Shown here: piece by piece, positions 17,732 through 27,800 of the stretch
How positions within the stretch are numbered: the first letter of the stretch is position 1
Layout of the letters: each line of letters opens with the position of its first letter
From: an uncultured Spirochaetaceae bacterium
GTDB taxonomy: Bacteria; Spirochaetota; Spirochaetia; Treponematales; Treponemataceae
Length of the DNA: 53,430 nt
Reading direction: 5' to 3'
Assembly (NCBI GenBank): GCA_902797055.1
Contig: CADBRT010000037.1
Location: forward strand, 1 to 53,430
Made by a program: the position numbers and the translations under genes
Notes under the pieces: generated by a model
What the model was told of the DNA's origin: nothing
Database searches by the model: none
Seen by the model: only the letters and a program-made list of their open reading frames with translations

Positions 17732-18229
17732 TTAGTCTGCTACAGCCGGATCAACGATGCGCTGCAATTCACCAGCACTGAAAATCTTGCGGATATCGAG
17801 GATAATGAGGTATGAATTCTCCTGCCGTACAACACCGTGGATATATTCAGTTCCGATTCCGCTGAACATCTGTGGCGGAGGTTTTATTTCATCTTTATTG
17901 ACAGGAATTACACGGGCGACATGATCGATGATAATGCCTATTTTGTTTCCTTCAATATTAAGGATAACAAATCCGCCATCATCTTCATCCTCTTCTTCTT
18001 CTACATCAGCAACAATCTTTTTCTGAATATGGAAACGCTTGTGAAGATTTATTATAGGAATAATCTCCGCGCGGAGATTTATGATTCCTTCAACATAGTA
18101 CGGAGCATTGGGAATGGGACGGACGTTCTGAACACGAACAATCTCCTTCACATCCATGATGTCAACCCCATAGAGTTCCTCACCAAGTCTGAACGTTACA
18201 AGCTGAAGCTGAGTATTCTCATCGGCCAT
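17732..18229 (-). CDS. cheW: CheW chemotaxis coupling protein
   Basis: 165 residues, a single CheW domain. Typical segments are LQLVTFRLGEELYGVDI, the VRPIPNAPYYVEGIINLRAEIIPII core and, near the end, IIDHVARVIPV. An acidic insert (VEEEEDEDDGG, about residues 74-84) lies in a loop. CheW links chemoreceptors to the CheA kinase, so it may serve the cytosolic receptor at 1375. It has its own AAAGGAG ribosome site and an 87-base gap to the comF-like gene upstream. No other che gene is present. Confidence 0.94.
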   Translation of the reverse strand: MADENTQLQLVTFRLGEELYGVDIMDVKEIVRVQNVRPIPNAPYYVEGIINLRAEIIPIINLHKRFHIQKKIVADVEEEEDEDDGGFVILNIEGNKIGIIIDHVARVIPVNKDEIKPPPQMFSGIGTEYIHGVVRQENSYLIILDIRKIFSAGELQRIVDPAVAD

Positions 18230-18316
18230 GTATATCTCCTTTAAAACTGTACCGTATAAAAGTCACTGCTTTTGAAAGCGACTCAGTTTACAGATATTTT
18301 ACACCACTAATGCCCC

Positions 18317-19093
18317 TTAGTCTACTATAAAAAGAGAAAGAACTTGAACTTTTCTTATACCGACATTGTGGAGAACCTCGGCACAGGCATTTACAGTGGC
18401 TCCGGTAGTTACAATATCATCCAAAAGAACAACTTCCTCCGGTACTGTTTTATTTTTTAAAGGTTTTTCATGCAACAAACCATACGAGGATTTGCTTTCA
18501 AGCCGCTGTTCAAGCGTCTTTTTCTTCTGCTGTTCACGGGAAAACCGTTGCAAAAGATGCAAAACAGTATAGCCATAGCAACTATGCAGATAACGGCAGA
18601 GCTCATCCACCTGATCCCAGCCGGCCGTACGGATTTTTCCCGGACGAGGAGGTACGGGAACTACAGGAGGAACAGAACGGTCGGGATACAACATGCGAAG
18701 GGCTGTATCAACTGCCTTTGCAAATAAGGAAGACAGCGATCTTTGAGAGTTGATCTTCCATTCAAAGAGGAGGTTTTTCCGCCACAACCTGTAGGTGTAT
18801 AAAGGGAAAACTGCATCCACGTTCTGAAAATGGTGTTCGTCGCGACAGGAAAAACAAAACTCTTCCTCTCCCAAAAGAGGTTTCCCACAAACCTTACACC
18901 TGCCCGCTCCTGGAGGTTCTATGGATGAAAGAAATTTCTGAGTACAGGAAGGACACAGCGGTTTAAAAGTTCTTGAAGAGCCGCAACAGATGCAAGTCTG
19001 AAATCCGACAGAAAAAGAAAAAAAAACTCTCACATGCTCAAAACATTGCGCAGACCTTAGCCTGCACTGAGCGAAAATTCGATTTATTCCCAT
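18317..19093 (-). CDS. ComF-family phosphoribosyltransferase-like protein
   Basis: 258 residues. An N-terminal zinc region has four CxxC pairs (CICC, CPSC, CKVC, CFSC), and the C-terminal phosphoribosyltransferase domain ends with VVLLDDIVTTGATVNACAEVL, the PRPP-binding loop. The QQKKKTLEQRLESK stretch is the usual ComF motif. ComF helps DNA uptake in competent bacteria, but ComF-like proteins occur widely without known competence. The start is the ATG at 19093, without an obvious Shine-Dalgarno site. It lies 42 bases after mutS. Confidence 0.88.
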   Translation of the reverse strand: MGINRIFAQCRLRSAQCFEHVRVFFSFSVGFQTCICCGSSRTFKPLCPSCTQKFLSSIEPPGAGRCKVCGKPLLGEEEFCFSCRDEHHFQNVDAVFPLYTYRLWRKNLLFEWKINSQRSLSSLFAKAVDTALRMLYPDRSVPPVVPVPPRPGKIRTAGWDQVDELCRYLHSCYGYTVLHLLQRFSREQQKKKTLEQRLESKSSYGLLHEKPLKNKTVPEEVVLLDDIVTTGATVNACAEVLHNVGIRKVQVLSLFIVD

Positions 19094-19135
19094 ATACTAG
19101 ATATAATAGGAAGGAAAAAGCGTTTTTTACCGGAT

Positions 19136-21784
19136 TTATTTTCTGGAAAGCTCTTCCTTCCAGCGTGAAAGCATTTCCAACGATTTGAGCGGGGTAAGAT
19201 TGTTTATATCTGATGAAAGGATTTCATCAAGCACGAGTTCTTCCGAAGAAAATAAGGAACCTGTAATAGACGCAGAATCTTTCTTTTCCAAGGCAATTGC
19301 CACTGAAGCCGCCGGCTCGACATCTGATTTTGAGGCAGAGCTTTGTCCGGAATAGTCTGTACAGGAGTCTATATCCAATGGTTGCTCTGCTGCCTGGGTC
19401 TGTATGCGGGAAAGGATGTCTTCGGCACGCCGAATGACGACTTCAGGAACACCGGCAAGCCGCGCTACATGTATGCCGTAACTGTTTTCGCTGGAACCTT
19501 CTGTCACTTTGCGGAGAAAAACTACCTCGCTGCCGTTATCGCTTACGGCCATGCAGAGTTTCCGCATGGCTGGGTGTTCAAGTCTCGTAAGCTCATGATA
19601 ATGAGTAGCAAAAAGAGTTTTGCACCGTACATTGTCCAGCAGGTATTCGCTTACTGCCCACGCGATTGAAAGCCCGTCTTCAGTGCTCGTTCCGCGTCCG
19701 ACTTCGTCCATTATAACAAAGGAACGTTCCGTTGCAGAGCGCAGGATATTGGCAGTTTCGGTCATCTCCACAAGAAAGGTTGATTCCCCGCGAGCGAGAT
19801 TGTCACTTGCCCCCACCCTGCAGAAAATCCGGTCGACGACTCCCAGCTTAGCCGATGCGCAGGGAACAAAACTTCCTGTCTGGGCAAGCAGGGAAATGAG
19901 GGCATTCTGACGGAGGAACGTACTTTTTCCGGCCATATTCGGACCTGTGATAAGCGCGAATGCCGTTTTATCACCTTCAGACATTAAACTCAGGCTGTTC
20001 GGTACAAACTCTCCCGACGGGATATGGCGTTCAACCACGGGGTGTCGGCCATCCTGCACGGTGAACTCATACCCGTCAGAAATTTCCGGTCTCACCCATG
20101 AATTTCTCACCGCAACTTCCGCAAACGAGGAAACGACATCGACATACGCTATATCATGCGCTACCTGCATGAGATATGGCACATAATCCTTCAGTTTAGT
20201 CCGGACTTCGACAAACAGGTCATGGTCAAGCGTAAGGATTTTGTCACCGGCATCGTTCAGGCTGTCTTCCAATTCCTGCAATTTTTCAGTGGTAAAGCGG
20301 TCAGCATTCACCATGGAACGCTTTTGAATAAAATAATCCGGTACCTGGGAAAGTTTTCCCCTGGAAACTTCAATATAATAGCCAAGGTTTCCGGTTTTCC
20401 CTATTTTGAGATTTGAAATACCTGTCTTTGCTTTTTCTTCCTCAAGATACGATTCCAGCACTTTGCTGAAATTGTCGTGGATTTCACGCCAGTGGTCGAG
20501 CTGATCGGACCACCCCTGCTTAATTATCCCGCCTTCAGTAAAAACAGTCGGAGGGTCATCAACAATCGCTTTATCGATTATGGATATTATCTCTCCGGCA
20601 GTGTCAGAGCCGGTCTGTATGAAATTCAAGTCAGCAAGTATGCCCTGTGCGTTGAGCCACAGCGAAAGGCTGTTCTGCAGTGCCTTCAAATCCTTTGCAT
20701 GGGCGCGTTCCATTGCAATTCTACCAGCGAGCCGCTCGATATCGAGAATTCCGTCAAGCTTTTCCCTGACTTTTTTCTGGAGACTCACATTCGCATAGAA
20801 AAGGTTTACGTGCTCTTGTCGCCTGTTGATACGAGCGACATCAGTAAGGGGAAACAGTAAAAAACTGCGCAAAAGCCGTGCGCCCATTGAGGTTTTTGAA
20901 CAGCCAAGGCATTCGAGCAAACTGAATGCAACTCCGCCATCGCGGAGATTTGCAGTTATTTCGAGATTCTTCCGGGAGGCATCGTCTATCATCACAAACT
21001 GATTTTCGTGATAGACAGTTATTTCATTGACGTGAGGGGCTACTGTATTCGTTGTTTTCTGCAGATAATCGACAAGAAAACCGGCTGGCGGAACCTCAGG
21101 AGATTTTTCATCGAGGGAAAAGGAACGAAGATTTACAGTGTGAAACTGCTTGACGAGCCGTTGATAATTCACCGCGGAATCAAAATTCCAGTCGGGATAC
21201 CAAGAGACAGCCATATCTTCACATAATTCCAGAGTTTTTCGAACTACAACATTGTCGCGGAGCTTTTCCGGCAACAAGAGTTCCCGCGGAGAACAACGAC
21301 TCAGCTCCTTTGGAAAATTCTCTGCGACATCTTTTTCGGCAAAACTCGTCGCTTTGAATTCTCCTGTGGTTACATCCACATACGCAAGCGCGCCGTACCC
21401 CGAGAGTATGCAGAATGAGGCAAGAAAGTTGTTCCTGTTTCCGTTCAGATATTCGCTTTCAATGGCAGTTCCGGGGGTAATGACTTCGACTATCTCCCGT
21501 TTTGTAAGCCCCTTCTTTGCAATGGGTCCAATCTGTTCCGCAATAGCAATTTTTTTCCCGTAGCGCAAAAGCCGTGCAACATAAATCTTCAATGCATGGT
21601 GGGGAACACCGCACATGTGACGGTCACCGCGGTGTGTCAGTGTAAGATTCAAAAGCTTGGCGATTTCATCAGCATCTTTATCGAACATTTCATAGAAATC
21701 TCCAAGCCTGAACATCAGGACATCATCCGGATGCTTGGCTTTCAATGCCTGATACTGGGAAAAAAGAGGCGTTTCATCTGCCAT
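19136..21784 (-). CDS. mutS: DNA mismatch repair protein MutS
   Basis: 882 residues. The N-terminal mismatch-binding domain has LMFRLGDFYEMF (the F-x-E wedge). The connector and lever domains follow. The ATPase has GPNMAGKSTFLRQ (Walker A) and FVIMDEVGRGTSTEDG (Walker B), and the C-terminus has the usual helix-turn-helix dimerisation region. About 75 residues before the end there is a low-complexity stretch rich in Ser/Ala. It starts 9 bases after ompH, in the order known from T. pallidum TP0325-TP0328. Confidence 0.97.
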   Translation of the reverse strand: MADETPLFSQYQALKAKHPDDVLMFRLGDFYEMFDKDADEIAKLLNLTLTHRGDRHMCGVPHHALKIYVARLLRYGKKIAIAEQIGPIAKKGLTKREIVEVITPGTAIESEYLNGNRNNFLASFCILSGYGALAYVDVTTGEFKATSFAEKDVAENFPKELSRCSPRELLLPEKLRDNVVVRKTLELCEDMAVSWYPDWNFDSAVNYQRLVKQFHTVNLRSFSLDEKSPEVPPAGFLVDYLQKTTNTVAPHVNEITVYHENQFVMIDDASRKNLEITANLRDGGVAFSLLECLGCSKTSMGARLLRSFLLFPLTDVARINRRQEHVNLFYANVSLQKKVREKLDGILDIERLAGRIAMERAHAKDLKALQNSLSLWLNAQGILADLNFIQTGSDTAGEIISIIDKAIVDDPPTVFTEGGIIKQGWSDQLDHWREIHDNFSKVLESYLEEEKAKTGISNLKIGKTGNLGYYIEVSRGKLSQVPDYFIQKRSMVNADRFTTEKLQELEDSLNDAGDKILTLDHDLFVEVRTKLKDYVPYLMQVAHDIAYVDVVSSFAEVAVRNSWVRPEISDGYEFTVQDGRHPVVERHIPSGEFVPNSLSLMSEGDKTAFALITGPNMAGKSTFLRQNALISLLAQTGSFVPCASAKLGVVDRIFCRVGASDNLARGESTFLVEMTETANILRSATERSFVIMDEVGRGTSTEDGLSIAWAVSEYLLDNVRCKTLFATHYHELTRLEHPAMRKLCMAVSDNGSEVVFLRKVTEGSSENSYGIHVARLAGVPEVVIRRAEDILSRIQTQAAEQPLDIDSCTDYSGQSSASKSDVEPAASVAIALEKKDSASITGSLFSSEELVLDEILSSDINNLTPLKSLEMLSRWKEELSRK

Positions 21785-21793
21785 GATGTACCG

Positions 21794-22315
21794 TTACAAT
21801 CCGAGCTGCTTTATGACTTCATCGGTTATATCGACAGAAGGACTGTACCACAGGATTGCATTGGCCTGCTGCAGACTCATGACAACGCTATACCCTCCGC
21901 TTTCAGCGACTTTTTCCAGCGTTGCATATAGATTCTGGTAGAACTCATCATTGCTCTGAAGGGAACTCTTGAGGGATTCTAGCTCTGCGTTTTTCGCATT
22001 TGCAAATTCATTAAGATAATCGGCTTTTTTTGTTATCTCAGCCTGAAGCCGCGCCGAGTTCAAAGCGTCATTAGCCTTGTCATACGCAAGTTTCTGTTCA
22101 TGAAGTTGCTGCAGCTCCTGCGTCAGACTGTCAATCTCAGCCTGATAGCTTTCCTTTTTCGTTTCATAACTGCGAACAGGTGCAGACGTCCTGAAATATG
22201 CCTGATAGATACGAGCAGTGTCAACTACGGCGAATCGGGTAATCTGCTGGGCAAAGAGTCCAGAAGATGCAACAAGCATAAAAACAAATACAACCAGCAA
22301 GAACTTTTTGTTCAC
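21794..22315 (-). CDS. OmpH/Skp-like periplasmic chaperone
   Basis: 174 residues from the GTG at 22315, chosen because GGGG lies a few bases upstream and because a signal peptide (KKFLLVVFVFMLVASSGLFAQ) then starts properly. The longer frame to 22414 would run into bamA. The mature part begins ITRFAVVDTARIYQAYF, then a long coiled coil, then a C-terminal sheet region: the OmpH/Skp architecture. Skp escorts unfolded outer-membrane proteins to the BAM complex. It starts 14 bases after bamA. Confidence 0.88.
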   Translation of the reverse strand: MNKKFLLVVFVFMLVASSGLFAQQITRFAVVDTARIYQAYFRTSAPVRSYETKKESYQAEIDSLTQELQQLHEQKLAYDKANDALNSARLQAEITKKADYLNEFANAKNAELESLKSSLQSNDEFYQNLYATLEKVAESGGYSVVMSLQQANAILWYSPSVDITDEVIKQLGL

Positions 22316-22329
22316 GACCACACCCCTTT

Positions 22330-24798
22330 TTAGCGGTTTGGAGAGTTGAAGGAAAGCACGAAGTGCCATGACGACATCATACTCTTTAAGGAATCCCCGT
22401 CCCGATCCTTCCAAGCAACAGAACCATTTTCCATCTTGAAGTTGCTCACAAAGAACAATCTCAAAGGAAGCTGCTGCATCAAGAGACGCAGTCCAGGACC
22501 CCAGCTGAAGTACCAGTCATCCATATTTGACATTTTGTGGAAATCCTTCATATCATCCTTTATCATTGACGCATCAAAAATAAAGTCAAGTGCCACAGCA
22601 TTCGGCCAAACAGGAATTCTCAGTTCAAGGCTATTCGTCCACGTCAGGTTTCCGCGACCTGCATTGTCATCATAGATTTCCCAACCGCGGGTGTTCAAGA
22701 CACCGTCGAGATACAGCTGGCTGTTCTTGGATATGCCGCTTCCGAAATACGGGCGCTGCATCGTTAAGGTAGAAGATCCCATCAAAACAACCTGCAGATT
22801 GTAGTTGTCTGTTACCGGAGCGTTCAACAACTGGAAGTATTTTTCACCGATTGTAGTGGATCTAAGGATGAATTCACTTTCGCCAAAGTTTTCAGGGAAT
22901 ATAAACTTACCTTTCGGCATCAATCCATACCAAGTCAAACTCTGACTTAAGAACCATCCCTTTGACGGATTGAAATAGAAGTCACGTGCATCAAATGAAG
23001 CCCCAATTGAAATGCTGTTGCGGGGATTCCATTTATTGTGGTAATCGGATATTGCAATAGCAGCAGGAGTGAACTTATTACCATCATACAAGTTGTTAAG
23101 CAACGACGTGGATATTCCACCGCCAACCGTCAGCGTTCCCCAATCCATCGCCCAACGCCTGGATATATTGTCCGACAAGGTAAAGCGATGCTGTTCATAA
23201 TCCATATAATAAGAAGAGTTGTCCATTCTTCCGTCAGGCAAGAAGACTGCACGAGGGGTCGAATTTTTTGAGTGCGCATAGGTAAGGGAAACACTGTTCG
23301 CTATCGGCTTTCCGAATATCCAGTCCTGCCCGTATCCTACAGAAACAGATTGAGATGTGGTGGAGAGGGAAGTTGAAAGGCTGGCTGATTTTCCCTCTCC
23401 GAACAAGTTCGTATCTGCAATCGACGCAAAAAGAGAAATAGGAAGCTCTGACGCAGATGTTGTTCCTGCAAAAGTAAGTCCAAACTGTACGGAACGGGTA
23501 CTCTTCTCTGAAACATCAAAGTTGATATCGACGAGATTGTCTTCTGAACCAGGTTTGATATCTGGTATGATGGAAGAAAAATACTGGAGATTGTACAAAT
23601 CCCTGAGTCCCGTTTGAATTTTCTTGTTTGAAAAAATATCTCCCGCCTCTGCAGGGATTTCGCGCAGAATAACTTCTTCCTTTGTTCTCGAGTTTCCAGT
23701 AACGGTAATGGACTCGATATGGCTTCTAACACCTTCCTGTATATAGACGCGGTACGCTATCGTTTTTTCATCAGAATTCTTATCCACCTGAGGGACAAAC
23801 TGGTTTGACCAGTAACCGTTGTCGTAGTACCTGTTTTGAATAGCTGTCATGCCTTCATTGAATTTTGTGACATTGAAAACATCACCCTGATGGAGCTTCA
23901 CAAGACCTAACAGTTCTTCCGTTGAAAAAACTTTATTTCCCTGCAGAGAAAGTCCTCCGAACGTATACTGAGTTCCCTCTTCGATATTATATGTAAGGGT
24001 CACTTCCTGACGGAGTTTCTTTTCGTTGTATACAGAGGACTGTGTAACATCGATGACGCGGGCATCGACATAACCGTGATCAGCGTAATAGGTAAGGATG
24101 GCTTTTTTATCCTGTTCGATAACTGCATCCTGGAAACCACCTCTGTTGAAAAGGCTTGATTTCTTTGTGACCAGTTTATTGCGGAGCGTTGAAGCAGAAG
24201 CGATTCTGTTCCCGGTGAACAGGATTTCAGTAACAACAGTCTGCCGTCCCTCATTTATAGTGAAGGTGATAACGGCTTCGCTCTCCTTAGGATAGGTGAC
24301 TTCGGAAGTTACTGAGACCTCACTGTATCCCTTTGAATAATAGAAATTACGGATAGCAGTTTCATCGGCTATGCGTTTATCCTCATAATAAATCGCCTTT
24401 TCCTTTGAACTTAAGGTATCTTTTATTGAATTATCTCTGACTCTTCGGTTGCCCAAGAAACGTATTTTCTGAATCATGGGGTTTTCTTTTACGTTTATTT
24501 CAATCAGAACGGTCTTGTAATCCTTGTCTGCGGGAAGAGCAATCGGGTCAATGTCTTCAAAATAGTCAAGCGCAAAAAGTTTGTCCATAAGCTCCGCAAA
24601 GAGCTCATCGGTAAACGACTTTCCTAAAAAGGTACTCGTTATTCCACGGAATTCGTTGTCATTATAATTTACAAGTCCTTTAAAACGGATTTGGGAGATG
24701 GGTTTATTGTAATACCAGTCGGAATCTTGTGCATATATTGAAGGGATAAAAACGAACAGAGCTACAAAGACGGCTAATAAGAGACGCTTAAAACGCAT
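22330..24798 (-). CDS. bamA: BamA, outer-membrane protein assembly factor
   Basis: 822 residues from the ATG at 24798, with TGAGG upstream; the in-frame TTG at 24810 is less likely. Signal peptide MRFKRLLLAVFVALFVF to AQ. About residues 30-420 are five POTRA repeats (for example IRFLGNRRVRDNSI, ILFTGNRIASASTL, ITVTGNSRTKEEVI). The rest is the Omp85 beta-barrel, ending with an aromatic-rich strand SWHFVLSFNSPN. It inserts beta-barrel proteins into the outer membrane. Placed between tamB and ompH. Confidence 0.95.
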   Translation of the reverse strand: MRFKRLLLAVFVALFVFIPSIYAQDSDWYYNKPISQIRFKGLVNYNDNEFRGITSTFLGKSFTDELFAELMDKLFALDYFEDIDPIALPADKDYKTVLIEINVKENPMIQKIRFLGNRRVRDNSIKDTLSSKEKAIYYEDKRIADETAIRNFYYSKGYSEVSVTSEVTYPKESEAVITFTINEGRQTVVTEILFTGNRIASASTLRNKLVTKKSSLFNRGGFQDAVIEQDKKAILTYYADHGYVDARVIDVTQSSVYNEKKLRQEVTLTYNIEEGTQYTFGGLSLQGNKVFSTEELLGLVKLHQGDVFNVTKFNEGMTAIQNRYYDNGYWSNQFVPQVDKNSDEKTIAYRVYIQEGVRSHIESITVTGNSRTKEEVILREIPAEAGDIFSNKKIQTGLRDLYNLQYFSSIIPDIKPGSEDNLVDINFDVSEKSTRSVQFGLTFAGTTSASELPISLFASIADTNLFGEGKSASLSTSLSTTSQSVSVGYGQDWIFGKPIANSVSLTYAHSKNSTPRAVFLPDGRMDNSSYYMDYEQHRFTLSDNISRRWAMDWGTLTVGGGISTSLLNNLYDGNKFTPAAIAISDYHNKWNPRNSISIGASFDARDFYFNPSKGWFLSQSLTWYGLMPKGKFIFPENFGESEFILRSTTIGEKYFQLLNAPVTDNYNLQVVLMGSSTLTMQRPYFGSGISKNSQLYLDGVLNTRGWEIYDDNAGRGNLTWTNSLELRIPVWPNAVALDFIFDASMIKDDMKDFHKMSNMDDWYFSWGPGLRLLMQQLPLRLFFVSNFKMENGSVAWKDRDGDSLKSMMSSWHFVLSFNSPNR

Positions 24799-24814
24799 AC
24801 CTGACCTCAAATTT

Positions 24815-27800
24815 TTAGAATGTAAATCTCCACGAGAGCGTTAGGGATGTTGCGGCTACAACGTTCGGAATCGCATTATCCTGCAGTCCTCCAAATTCAG
24901 GGGCAAAATCCCATCGGATATTGGCGAAAGGAGCTTCAAGCTCAATGCCAATCTCCGGGCGAAACACAAGCCCGCTGCCCAGAATACCGGAATTACCTGC
25001 CGCATTCTGATTATAAGTCCACTGCAACAACGCATCTGCGTAAATATCACTGCTGAAGTATTTACCAATGTAAACACTCATATTGTCCAAAAGGTTACCG
25101 ACGGGATTTCTCAACGCCGCACGCGCCTCTGCCGAACTGGCGGAAGCATTTGAGTTGATGCCGTACTTAACGGCATTCTGTAACAGATTGACACGTACAG
25201 AGAATATATCAAAATTAAACAAATCACGCAACGCATTTTCAAATTTTTTGAACGCTGTCAATTGCAACCCGTAATCAAGCCCAGAAAGGAAAAGTGACCC
25301 GGCATTTCCAGAATCACCGCTGACAATATGACCGAGCATGGCGTGGATTTCGGTTTCTGACCGGGCAGGGATTGAATAGATTCTTGGATTGAAACTCGCA
25401 AGCCGCTGGTGGTCCAATTCAAAAACGATTGTTACCGGAGTTCCTTCAGAATCGCGTTCCCTTGTTACAGCACGGGCTGTAATAAACGGATTGAAAGAAT
25501 CTGAAGAATCATTGATTGTGATAGAACCTGATTTGATATAAAAGTTGCGGCTCAAATAGGTTATCTGCCCGCCCCGCAGAACGACATCACTCTGAATGGT
25601 CCATTTTCCGGCATTGCTGTCCAAATAGAACGACAGGTCGGTGCCTTGAGCCACGAGAGCACGAAGCCAAGGGTTTATCATAATATTAACGTGCTTGCCA
25701 AGCTTCAAATCGACATCAATCACCAGGTCGACAGTGCTGGTGAATGCTTCGTAAAAACTGACTTTCGGCTCAACACCGTAGTTTGGATCAGCCTTCTCAC
25801 GCCCAAAGATGATGAATTTCGGGATCGTCATCAAGTCGAGCTCTTCACTCATCGCCTGAATATAGATATCAGCCTCAGACAAATTCCCCCCGATTTTAAG
25901 TTCCATGCGGTTGTCATCATAGTGCATAGCAGCCTTGATGTCTCCGTCACCAGTAAATGCAACCTTTGGAACATCCATTGCGACCCGTACAGCATCACCT
26001 GCAACAGTCTCGGCATTTGCATCAATAGTATCAAGGCTCCACCGGTCAAGCAGTATGTTTGCATCCATACGGAGTCTTTCAGATCCTACATGGAAAACAG
26101 TTCTCGGCAAGGAAATCTTATTGTCTGTCAAAGTCAACAGGACGAGTTTGTTCGTCAAATGCTCTGGAAATATAAGGGGCAAAGCAAAATCCAAATCCCG
26201 TATCATCAATCCGCCGGAAAGAATAGGGTCGCTCGTAAGGCCTCCCAAAGACACCTGACCTGAAAGCTTTCCATTATATAGACCGAATACATCTGTACTC
26301 ACCAAATCGGTAATACGTGAGAAATCGCCGTGTACCTCCGTTATATCCAAATTGATAAGGGATCGTTTGACACTACCCCTGACCTTTGCTCCAAGAGGCT
26401 TGTCCTTAGTGACATCCGCAGCAATAGTTCCCGTTTTTACAAGGTACGTTCCCTTTATTCCCAAATTTTCCGCCGATTCAAAACTGACAGTGTTCCCATC
26501 CCTGATAATATTCGCAGAAAGAGGTATTGATCCATTTATTATCCCCTTTGCTGAAACAGGTGTATCCAAAAGAATCTGAAACTTTCGAGGAATAAAGCGC
26601 TCTGAAAGTTTGTGAACAGCAGTAGAATCTGACAGATTATTCACTGTCAGAGAAAGAGGCGCCTTTACATAATGTCGTCCGAAAAGCCGATATGAAAAAT
26701 CCGCAGAGGCTTTGCCAGAAAACTTCGAAAAATCGATTTCAGCCTTTATGTCGGAAGCCTTCATGTTTCCCCAGGATATAGTAAGTCCTGGAATATCGAC
26801 AAATCCATCGACAAGTTCAGCCTTTCCTTTCATTATCACCGGCCTCGTACCGACCTGAGCCGAAAAGTTCTCCACGTTGAGCAGGACATACGGATTTTCG
26901 AGTGTACCGCTGGCATTGAGGGAACCGTTGAAAGTGTCATCAGTATATTGGTTCGCTGCAATCCTCATTATAGGAAATTTGTTCACATCAAGCTTGACGG
27001 AGAAATAGCAGTCGCTTAAGACCGTCTGCTTGGACAGTTTTGCCCGGAGCGGATTGGTAAAGTCTGCCGCAAGATTAAAAGCCTCTCCCGTTAAATCATT
27101 CCCCAGATTTATTACTGCGGAAACGGAGTCAACTATACCATCCTTTATGTTCCACAAGGCATAACCTTTACCTGCCGCGGAAGAAGAGCTGTCCGCAAAC
27201 GAAACGGAATCCATTATTAAACCGGCAGGGTCAACGCTTCCAGCGATGACAAGCTTCGGAGTTCTGTTAAGTTTACTTTTTGTAACATCGACTTGCAGAT
27301 TACGTATAGTGACCAGATATTCCGACAGATTTTTGACATCGAAAACGGTATCGACAGAAAACGCAAGATTAAGATTCTTTGAAACAGGCAATGGAAGAGA
27401 AGCTATTTTTGCAGAACCGCTTGCCCCATTTGAGAGGTTGGCAAGAATATCGATGCCGTAGGAACCTGAAAGTGTAAACCATTCCTTCGGCATATACGTT
27501 CCGGACAATTCGTACGGAGTCCCATTCACGTTCAGTGTCGATCTGAACGATACTTGATTATCAACTTCAGCCCTTTCAGCGCCTAAGGCAGCCTTTACTA
27601 TCACATTGCCATAGGAAACATCCAGTTGTTTTACTTCGACAGCCCTGTCTGTGCCGCTTGCTGAAAGTTCCAGCTTCTTTCCGGCATCTTTAAAATCCGC
27701 TATAAACACAGAAGGTATGGAAAAAGAAATATGCTTAAAATCGGTAGAAAACTTCAGCTGATCCGATGTATATACATCTTTCAACCGGGGAAGCTGCTTC